19,682 nucleotides of DNA from an uncultured Chloroflexota bacterium. Its GTDB lineage: Bacteria; Chloroflexota; Dehalococcoidia; CAUJGQ01. The DNA is taken from assembly GCA_937879875.1 (NCBI GenBank), contig CALFMN010000227.1:1-19682 (forward strand), in the 5' to 3' direction. How positions within the stretch are numbered: position 1 is the stretch's first letter; each line of letters starts with the position of its first letter. The translations under genes were made by a program, and so were the position numbers. The notes under the pieces are model-generated. The model was not told the DNA's origin. It did not search any database and was given only the letters and a program-made list of their open reading frames with translations. Of this stretch, positions 14,248-19,682 are shown one piece after another.

Positions 14248-14252
14248 GAGGA
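14248..14252 (+). promoter_or_regulatory. Ribosome binding site that sets the GTG start at 14257
   Basis: GAGGA lies 4 nt before GTG 14257. The in-frame alternatives GTG 14182 and ATG 14230 have no purine-rich site, and only the 14257 start places the signal peptide near the N-terminus. Confidence 0.5.
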
Positions 14253-14256
14253 TCGC

Positions 14257-17200
14257 GTGAGACAAGAGAGACAACGCACCCGCGGGGGATGCGCCTTACA
14301 CGGGCGCTCCCGCTTCCTGCTGCTGGGCGCTATGGCGATGGTTGCGCTCGCGCTCATGCAGCCGGGCAGCCGCCGCGCCATCGCGGGCAGCGCCGCGACG
14401 GTCAGCGGCATCAACCCGCACATCGCCTTCTTCTCCGACACGCCCAGCGTGACGATCAGCGGCGGCGGCTTCACCGGCACTGCCGCGAACGGCGTGCATT
14501 TCGGCACGGCCGCCTCAAGCGACGCGGTTGTGATCAGCGACGCGCAGATTGCGGTCACCGCCCCGGCCGGCAGCGCCGGCACGACCGTGGACGTAAGGGT
14601 GGACAACGGCAACGGCCTCAGCGCGACGAGCGCGGCCGACCAGTACACCTACGCGCCTGCCCCCAGCGCCGCGAGCATCAGCCCGGCGCTGGTTTTCAAC
14701 GACGTGGGCACACCAGTCACCGTGAACGGCACCGGCTTCGCGCCGAGCATGGGCACGACTGCACTCTCGATTAACAGCGGCACAGTGACGAACACGGCGA
14801 CGGATACGACAGTCAAAGGCACGGCGCCGGCCGCGAGCGGTGTTACCGGCAGCGTGCCCGTCAGTGTCTCCGTCACGCTTACCGGCGACACGAAGTCCGC
14901 CACTGTAGTGGGCGGCCTGACCTACGTCGCGCACCCGGCGGTTTCGGGCATCGTGCCGCCGAGCGGCCCGGAGAAGGGCGGCACCAACGTCCAGATCAGC
15001 GGCAGCGGCCTGATGCCGCCCTCCGGTGCGACGACGACGGTGAACTTCGGTACCCACGCGGCCGCCAGCTTCACCACCGTCTCCGATACCGAGATCGACG
15101 CGGTTTCGCCCGCGGTGCCATCGGGCACCGGCACGGTGGACATCACCGTCACGGTTACGCTGCCGGGCGGCGCGTCGGAGACGAGCGCCACGGGTGCCGG
15201 CGATAAGTTCACCTTCGTGCCAGCGCCCATCGTAACCAGCGTGACGCCGAGCACGGCGCCACCGGGCACGAACACGGACGTGACGATCGGCGGCCAGAAC
15301 TTCCAGGACGGCGCCATCGTCCTGTTCGGCCCGTCCGACGGCTCCAACGGTTCGCCCAGCAACCCCTTCCCCAACGATCTTTCGGCTACCGCGGTGGACG
15401 TCGCCGGCAGCACGAGCATCTTTGCCACCACGCCGGCCAGCCCGCCCGGCGCGACGAACGTCGTCGTGATCAACCCCGACGGCCAGTTCGGCGTGCTGAA
15501 GTCGGGCGACGCGAACCACTTCGCCTTCACCGGCTCGCCACCGACCCTCGCCGCCACGCCGATCAGCCCCACGAGCGGCGGCACACTGGGCGGCGACACG
15601 GTCACGATCACCGGCAGCGGCTTTCAATCCGGCGCCATCGTGACCTTCATGTTCCCCAGCCCGACGACGGATCCAGGCGCACGCGGCACCGCCACGAGCG
15701 TCAACGGCGCCGGCACGACGATCACCACAACGACGCCGATCCACAAGGCCGGCGCCGTGAACGTGGTGATCACGAATCCCGACGGCGGCAGCGTCACCGC
15801 CGCGAGCGGCTTCACGTTCACCAACTCGGCCGCGCCGACGATCGCCTCGCCGCTCAGCCCTGCCACCGGCAGCTCGGTCGGGGGCACCCAGGTGACGATC
15901 ACCGGCACAGGCTTTGCGCCCGCCGCCACGGTGACCTTCGGCGGCACGCAGGCGCCCTTGGCCACGGTCATCGGCCCGACGAAGATCATCGTCAACGCCC
16001 CGGCGCACGCCGCCGGCGCGGCGGATGTCTTCGTCACCAATCCGGACGGCCAGAGCTCGAATACGCTGACCGGCGCCTTCACCTACAGCGCCGGAGCAGC
16101 GCCCACGCTGAGCGGCTTCGCCTCCGGCAGCGCCACCAGCGGCCCGACCACGGGCGGCACGCAGGTACAGCTCAGCGGCAGCCACTTCGTGGCGGGCGCG
16201 AACGTCACCTTTGGCGGCTCGGCCGGCAGCAGCGCCAGCGTCAACGGCGCCGGCACGCTGATTACGGTCACCACGCCAGCGCACGCGAGCGGCGCCGTCG
16301 ACGTAGTCGTCGTCAATCCGGACGAACAGAGCTCGTCCGCGCTGACGGGCGCCTTCACCTACAACGCGCTGGCGGCGATCTCACTCACGAAGCTCGACGT
16401 CACCACGGGCAACACGTTGGGCAACACGGCGGTCAAGCTCACCGGCACCGGCTTCGCGCCGGGCGCCAGCGTGGTCTTCGGCAGCACCGTCGCGCCGGCA
16501 GCAGCGACCACGCTCGCGAGCAGCACGGAGATCGACACGCTCACACCGGCGGGCGTCTACGGGCTGGTGGGCGTCACGGTGATCAATCCGGATGACACGG
16601 CGATGCATCCCGACCGTGCCACGCTGGCCAACGCCTTCACCTTCACGCCGGCGCCCGCGCCGACGATCACGAGCATCAGTCCCACCAGCGGCGCCAAGGG
16701 CACGGTGATCACGATCACCGGCAGCGGCTTCGCCTTCGACAACCCGGCGAAGCTGGCCGACGGCACGACCGATCCCTACGCCGGTGCGAACTCGACGGGC
16801 ACCGCCTTCGTGACGATCGGCGGCGTGGCCTTGCAGCCGCTGCCGCCCGTCAGCCCGTCGATCGTCTCACCGCCGATCGTGCAAAGCGCCACGAAGATCC
16901 AGGGCATCGTGCCGTCGTTGCCTGGCGGCGCGGCGGACATCGCGATCACGAATCCCGACCACCAGGGGGTGATTCTGAAGGGCGCCGCAGACGCCAACGG
17001 CCCCGGTTTCTTCTACCCGACGGACACGACACCGCCGACCACCACGGCCACGGCCGCGGCGCCCGCGGGCTACACCTTCGGCACCTGGACCAACAAGAAC
17101 GTGATCGTCGCGCTCTCCGCCACCGACAATGCCGGCGGCTCGGGCGTCAAGCAGATCACGCTCAGCGCGGCGCCGGTCAGCGGCTTCAGCGGCCAGACGA

Positions 17201-18516
17201 TTCCGACCTCGACTACGCCGGGCAGCAGCGCCACGGTCAACATCACCGTCGAAGGCAAGACGAACCTGAACTTCTTCGCCACCGACAACGCCGGCAATGT
17301 TGAGGACGGCACGAAGCCGGCCAACACGGTGGCGATCTGGCTCGATAAGACGCCGCCTGTCATCGCGATGAGCGCGACGATTCCGAACGGCAGCGGCACG
17401 CAAACCTACAACTCCGGGCAGCCGACCAACCAGAACGTGACCGTCACGTTCACCTGCACGGACGGTGGCTCGGGCGTGAACACGCTGAGCTTCAGTACGG
17501 CCTCGTCGAACACCACGAGCGGCACGAACCCGCTGGCGGTGACGGTGAACAGTACCGGAGACAACCAGTCGGTGACGGCCACCTGCACCGACGTGGCCGG
17601 CAACAGCGCCACATCGACGTTCACCGGCATCAACATCAACAAGAGTGCACCGGTGATCACGGCTTCGGCCACGGCCGGCGGCCAGCCCTACGTGCCGGGT
17701 ACCTGGACGAACCAGGCGGTGACGGTGACGTTCAGTTGCACGCCGATCGCCGGCGGCACGCAGATCGCCTTCGTCACGCAGCCGATTCAGATCAACACGG
17801 AGCAGCATAATGACCAGGTCAGCGGCAACTGCAGCGACGCCGCGGGCAACGGCGCGACGATTACCTTCCCGGCTGACCCGGCGAACGGCATTGATATCGA
17901 TATGACGCTGCCGAAGGCCTCGGCCGCGGCGACGACGATGGACAACGGCGGTCATACCGTGCCCTACACCGCCGGCGCCTGGACGAACCACGACGTGATC
18001 GTGACCTTCAGTTGCCAGGATCAGGGCGCCATCCAGTCAGGCGTGCCGCCGACCGTCACCAGCGGGCAGGCGTTCCTGAGCCCGCCCGTGACGGTGACGG
18101 CGGAGGGCACCACCAGCTCGGTGACGGGTAACTGCAGCGACGCGGCGGGCAACGAGGCGAACCCGCCTGCCTTCTTCGGTCCGATCCTGATCGACAAAAC
18201 GCCGCCGTCGTGCGCGGTTTCGGTCAACCCGAACCCGATCGGCCCGTCGAACGGCAAGCTGGTGACGGTGACGGCCAACGTGGCGGTCAGTGACCAGCCG
18301 GGGCTTTCCGGCGCAAACGGCTTCCAGCTCGTCTCGGTGACGAGCAACAATCCGGCCACCGCCGGCAGCGACATCGTCGGCTTCTCGCCGGGCACCGCCG
18401 ATACCACGGGCCAGTTGCGGGCCACGAAGGGGAGGATCTACACGTTGACGTACAAGGCCTTCGACGTGGCCGGCAACGTCAGCACCACGTGCAGCGTTAC
18501 GGTGGCGGCCAGATGA
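14257..18516 (+). CDS. Giant secreted IPT/TIG and Ig-like repeat protein (probable adhesin or surface-layer component)
   Basis: The product is 1419 aa. An arginine-rich N-region and a hydrophobic core (FLLLGAMAMVALALM, about 20-34) with an AIAG-SA site form a signal peptide. About residues 47-922 hold nine IPT/TIG-like domains, each opening like PTITSISPTSG, then GGTxVTITGxGF, xxVTFGG and NPDGQ, and closing FTYxxAP. Residues ~923-1419 hold five Ig-like units with DKTPP, WTNQxVTVTFSC and GNCSDAAGN signatures. No LPxTG motif, membrane anchor or enzymatic domain is visible, so the mature protein may be released or held non-covalently. IPT domains are Ig-like folds common in bacterial surface proteins and glycan-active enzymes. 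It follows the tandem exported paralogues by 100 nt in the same direction, and two hairpins follow it. Binding partner is unknown. Confidence 0.85.
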   Translation: MRQERQRTRGGCALHGRSRFLLLGAMAMVALALMQPGSRRAIAGSAATVSGINPHIAFFSDTPSVTISGGGFTGTAANGVHFGTAASSDAVVISDAQIAVTAPAGSAGTTVDVRVDNGNGLSATSAADQYTYAPAPSAASISPALVFNDVGTPVTVNGTGFAPSMGTTALSINSGTVTNTATDTTVKGTAPAASGVTGSVPVSVSVTLTGDTKSATVVGGLTYVAHPAVSGIVPPSGPEKGGTNVQISGSGLMPPSGATTTVNFGTHAAASFTTVSDTEIDAVSPAVPSGTGTVDITVTVTLPGGASETSATGAGDKFTFVPAPIVTSVTPSTAPPGTNTDVTIGGQNFQDGAIVLFGPSDGSNGSPSNPFPNDLSATAVDVAGSTSIFATTPASPPGATNVVVINPDGQFGVLKSGDANHFAFTGSPPTLAATPISPTSGGTLGGDTVTITGSGFQSGAIVTFMFPSPTTDPGARGTATSVNGAGTTITTTTPIHKAGAVNVVITNPDGGSVTAASGFTFTNSAAPTIASPLSPATGSSVGGTQVTITGTGFAPAATVTFGGTQAPLATVIGPTKIIVNAPAHAAGAADVFVTNPDGQSSNTLTGAFTYSAGAAPTLSGFASGSATSGPTTGGTQVQLSGSHFVAGANVTFGGSAGSSASVNGAGTLITVTTPAHASGAVDVVVVNPDEQSSSALTGAFTYNALAAISLTKLDVTTGNTLGNTAVKLTGTGFAPGASVVFGSTVAPAAATTLASSTEIDTLTPAGVYGLVGVTVINPDDTAMHPDRATLANAFTFTPAPAPTITSISPTSGAKGTVITITGSGFAFDNPAKLADGTTDPYAGANSTGTAFVTIGGVALQPLPPVSPSIVSPPIVQSATKIQGIVPSLPGGAADIAITNPDHQGVILKGAADANGPGFFYPTDTTPPTTTATAAAPAGYTFGTWTNKNVIVALSATDNAGGSGVKQITLSAAPVSGFSGQTIPTSTTPGSSATVNITVEGKTNLNFFATDNAGNVEDGTKPANTVAIWLDKTPPVIAMSATIPNGSGTQTYNSGQPTNQNVTVTFTCTDGGSGVNTLSFSTASSNTTSGTNPLAVTVNSTGDNQSVTATCTDVAGNSATSTFTGININKSAPVITASATAGGQPYVPGTWTNQAVTVTFSCTPIAGGTQIAFVTQPIQINTEQHNDQVSGNCSDAAGNGATITFPADPANGIDIDMTLPKASAAATTMDNGGHTVPYTAGAWTNHDVIVTFSCQDQGAIQSGVPPTVTSGQAFLSPPVTVTAEGTTSSVTGNCSDAAGNEANPPAFFGPILIDKTPPSCAVSVNPNPIGPSNGKLVTVTANVAVSDQPGLSGANGFQLVSVTSNNPATAGSDIVGFSPGTADTTGQLRATKGRIYTLTYKAFDVAGNVSTTCSVTVAAR
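14398..17024 (+). repeat. Nine tandem IPT/TIG-type domain repeats
   Basis: Repeat units of about 85-125 codons begin near TVSGINPH, SAASISPAL, AVSGIVPPSG, IVTSVTPST, PTLAATPISP, PTIASPLSP, PTLSGFASG, AISLTKLDV and PTITSISPTSG. Units 5-7 are the most alike (GGTQVTITG, VNGAGT, PAHASGAVDV, TNPDGQSS, LTGAFTY), which suggests recent internal duplication. Units 4 and 9 carry insertions before the NPD motif. Confidence 0.8.
17025..18513 (+). repeat. Five Ig-like repeats with paired cysteines
   Basis: Units start near TTPPTTTATA, DKTPPVIAM, NKSAPVITA, DMTLPKASA and DKTPPSCAV. Each ends in a (D)xAGN motif. Units 2, 3 and 4 each carry two cysteines (FTC/ATC, FSC/GNC, FSC/GNC), and unit 5 carries PSC/TTC. 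Unit 1 has FFATDNAGN and no cysteine. Mature IPT units have none. One disulfide per unit is inferred. Confidence 0.7.
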
Positions 18517-18528
18517 CCGATGGCTGAG

Positions 18529-18552
18529 CCGTGCCGCGCGGGCGCGGCACGG
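18529..18552 (+). terminator. Hairpin 1 after the IPT-repeat gene
   Basis: CCGTGCCGCG (18529-18538) and CGCGGCACGG (18543-18552) form a perfect 10-bp stem with a 4-nt loop, 12 nt after the stop. There is no T-run. Confidence 0.5.
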
Positions 18553-18584
18553 GCGGCACAAAGCATCGGGACATGGCCAGCGGC

Positions 18585-18614
18585 GGGGCGCATCCGGTCT
18601 GTCGGATGCGCCCC
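18585..18614 (+). terminator. Hairpin 2 after the IPT-repeat gene
   Basis: GGGGCGCATCCG (18585-18596) and CGGATGCGCCCC (18603-18614) form a perfect 12-bp stem with a 6-nt loop. It is the strongest simple hairpin in the window. It lacks a T-run. With hairpin 1 it separates the exported-protein cluster from the next promoter. Confidence 0.6.
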
Positions 18615-18715
18615 GTGCGTGTCGTCGCCCGCTGCCTCCCCGGGCATCCCCACGAGGTGCGGTCGCAACCGTCAGCCGCATGGAGCGATGCCGCGACAGC
18701 ACGTTCGCGCGCGGT

Positions 18716-18731
18716 GTTACTAAACTGTTAC
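18716..18731. promoter_or_regulatory. GTTAC-N6-GTTAC direct repeat upstream of the CAP-protein promoter
   Basis: There are two exact GTTAC half-sites with 11-bp phasing. The downstream half-site ends 18 nt before the -35 hexamer, a usual position for an activator of the OmpR/PhoB type. The same perfect repeat is at 4393-4408. Confidence 0.45.
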
Positions 18732-18749
18732 TTGTACCGTGCAAAGATA

Positions 18750-18778
18750 TTGCGTTGTAGCCACGATATTGATATAAC
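18750..18778 (+). promoter_or_regulatory. Sigma70-like promoter for the riboswitch/CAP-protein transcript
   Basis: TTGCGT (18750-18755) and TATAAC (18773-18778) are separated by exactly 17 nt, in an A/T-rich patch within G+C-rich surroundings. Transcription would start near 18785, about 75 nt before the riboswitch core and about 290 nt before the start codon. It is the clearest promoter in the window. Confidence 0.75.
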
Positions 18779-18860
18779 CCAGTTGTGAGGCGGCGCTGCG
18801 ATCCGCTCCCGGTTTGCAGGGGCGGGGTGGCCGTCAGCCGAACCTTGACCCGGTTCGCAC

Positions 18861-18975
18861 GCTGGACAAGGGCAAACCCATCGAAAGGTGGGGGCGCAAA
18901 GTCTCGGGCCTACCTCCGCGTACGGGCGCTCGCGGGCGCCGGCGGCGCGGATACGGCGGCCGGACTGCCGCAAGC
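18861..18975 (+). ncRNA. Cyclic-di-GMP-I (GEMM-I) riboswitch aptamer
   Basis: The conserved GEMM core is visible. GGGCAAACC starts at 18870. A 6-bp stem CCCATC/GGTGGG (18877-18882, 18887-18892) is capped by a GAAA tetraloop (18883-18886). The joining segment GGCGCAAAG (18893-18901) corresponds to the consensus GACGCAAAG. In the second arm, CCTAC (18909-18913) and TACGG (18952-18956) sit where the tetraloop receptor is expected, above TCCGCG/CGCGGA (18915-18920, 18946-18951). AGTC (18900-18903) can pair with GACT (18963-18966). GEMM-I RNAs bind cyclic di-GMP and control the gene downstream, here the secreted CAP protein. The outer boundaries are approximate. Confidence 0.88.
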
Positions 18976-18995
18976 CACTGCGAAGACGTTCCCCG

Positions 18996-19031
18996 AAAGG
19001 GACCGCTCTTCGGCGGCCATTCCCTTTTGTT
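18996..19031 (+). terminator. Terminator-like hairpin in the riboswitch expression platform
   Basis: AAAGGGA (18996-19002) pairs with TCCCTTT (19021-19027), with an inner CCG/CGG stem, followed by TGTTCT. Placed between aptamer and start codon, it fits an intrinsic terminator whose formation could be switched by the aptamer. The inner part of the stem is imperfect. Confidence 0.55.
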
Positions 19032-19032
19032 C

Positions 19033-19061
19033 TCTCATCGCCGTGACACGGCGATCTGAGA
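19033..19061 (+). promoter_or_regulatory. Hairpin abutting the ribosome binding site of the CAP gene
   Basis: ATCGCCGT (19037-19044) and ACGGCGAT (19048-19055) pair perfectly. The stem extends with TCTC/GAGA across a 2-nt bulge. Its 3' strand ends at the AAAGGA ribosome binding site (19061-19066), so it could influence translation initiation at GTG 19073. Confidence 0.5.
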
Positions 19062-19072
19062 AAGGAACGTCT

Positions 19073-19636
19073 GTGTTTGCCTCCGTACGCACTCTTCCCC
19101 GCACGGCCCTTGCCCTGTCGCTCGGCGCGGCGCTGCTGGCCTCGGCACTGCCGGCCATCCGATCCGGCGCAACACCTGTTCACGCCGAGGGCGCCATCGT
19201 CAACTGCGATGTGCCCGACAGCCAGCTCGCGGTCGACCCGGAAGAGCAGGCGCTGCTCGACATGCTAAACGCCTACCGCGCCCAGAACGGCCTCAGCCAG
19301 CTGCAGTTCGATCCGTCGTTGCAGCGTGCAGCGGCGTGGAAGGCCATGGACATGGCCAACTTCCGCTACACGGCGCACGACGACAGCTTCCGTAGCTGGG
19401 ACCAGCGCTTCCGCGACTGCGGCTACTCGTCGCCCTACGCCTTCATGGCGGAGAACCTGGCCGGCGGCTATGCCACGGGGGCGCAGACGCTGACCCAGTG
19501 GGAAACCTCGCCGGTGCACAACGCGAACCTGCTCAACGGCACGATGAACTTCATCGGCCTGGTGCGCTACCACTCGCCCAACCCCGGCGACCCGTACGGC
19601 TGGTATTGGGTACTGGAACTGGGCAGCGACGCCTAG
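19073..19636 (+). CDS. Secreted CAP-domain (SCP/PR-1-like) protein under c-di-GMP riboswitch
   Basis: The product is 187 aa. A signal peptide (MFASVRTLPRTALALSLGAALLASALPAI in two parts, cleavage probably near HAEG, residue 40) precedes a CAP domain. Family features are LLDMLNAYRAQNGL then LQFDPSLQRAAAWKAMDMA, TAHDD (H102), AENLAGG (E127), and WETSPVHNANLLNG (H149), giving the usual His-Glu-His cavity. FIGLVRY and the GWYWVLELG C-terminus are also typical. Two cysteines (45, 116) may form a disulfide. CAP proteins are extracellular and bind lipids or peptides, or act in cell-wall-associated processes; the bacterial role is not settled. GTG 19073 has AAAGGA 6 nt upstream. An in-frame extension upstream would run through the riboswitch and is rejected. 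The remaining 46 nt of the window show no feature. Confidence 0.92.
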   Translation: MFASVRTLPRTALALSLGAALLASALPAIRSGATPVHAEGAIVNCDVPDSQLAVDPEEQALLDMLNAYRAQNGLSQLQFDPSLQRAAAWKAMDMANFRYTAHDDSFRSWDQRFRDCGYSSPYAFMAENLAGGYATGAQTLTQWETSPVHNANLLNGTMNFIGLVRYHSPNPGDPYGWYWVLELGSDA

Positions 19637-19682
19637 AGCACCGGTCAAGTAGTCAGGCAGCGCGAGCGAGCACATGGAGGTT

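Noticed and set aside
14182..14256. Upstream starts (GTG 14182, ATG 14230) for the IPT-repeat gene
   Set aside because: They have no ribosome binding site and would bury the signal peptide behind 25 extra charged residues.
14515..16284. 589-aa minus-strand open frame inside the IPT gene
   Set aside because: Its Arg/Ala/Gly low-complexity repeats mirror the IPT repeats. The plus strand gives a coherent repeat protein.
14398..18513. Tandem repeats as a possible CRISPR array
   Set aside because: The periodicity is about 250-350 bp and divergent at the DNA level. These are protein-domain repeats.
18785..19072. N-terminal extension of the CAP protein
   Set aside because: It would translate through the riboswitch aptamer and terminator and hide the signal peptide.
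1..19682. tRNA, rRNA, integrase, transposase or phage genes
   Set aside because: None could be found by eye. The palindromic element is the only mobile-like feature.

Overview
The window is G+C-rich (about two thirds by eye) with dense bacterial genes, many GTG starts and AGGAG-type ribosome binding sites. An F420-type LLM oxidoreductase, a minimal prepilin peptidase, a GEMM-I cyclic-di-GMP riboswitch and long IPT/TIG secreted proteins fit a soil or thermophilic Chloroflexota. This is inference: no rRNA or phylogenetic marker alignment is available, and an actinobacterial-type genome is not excluded.

Left part (1-4477): purM sits behind a leader that can form either a hairpin or a G-quadruplex. 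A 229-bp palindromic repeat element follows it. Then come a small exported beta-rich protein, a small zinc-ribbon protein on the minus strand, an LLM-class flavin/F420 oxidoreductase, and a convergent Tyr/Ser phosphatase that overlaps it by a 10-bp palindrome.

Middle part (4478-11024): an operon-like set holds a single-pass membrane protein with a long Pro/Ala/Ser/Gly tail, a winged-helix plus AAA+ ATPase, and an A24 prepilin peptidase overlapping the ATPase stop by 1 nt. An isoprenylcysteine-methyltransferase-like membrane protein follows. This looks like part of a pilus or secretion-assembly system, but no pilin or secretion ATPase is in view. Ordinary genes follow: a GrpB-like protein, a SAM methyltransferase and a cupin. 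Several short perfect inverted repeats lie in the gaps between them. About 620 bp (10401-11024) has no convincing gene.

Right part (11025-19682) is devoted to exported proteins. Two tandem paralogues (516 and 509 aa) of no family I recognise are followed by a 1419-aa protein with nine IPT/TIG-like domains and five cysteine-bearing Ig-like repeats. Two strong hairpins end this run. A separate transcription unit follows: a sigma70-like promoter (TTGCGT-17-TATAAC), a cyclic-di-GMP-I riboswitch, a terminator-like hairpin, a second hairpin touching the ribosome binding site, and a secreted CAP-domain protein. The most informative element is this c-di-GMP-responsive leader. It ties a secreted protein next to a probable adhesin cluster to the motile/sessile second messenger. 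A GTTAC-N6-GTTAC direct repeat occurs both upstream of this unit and upstream of the pilus-like operon, which hints at a shared regulator.
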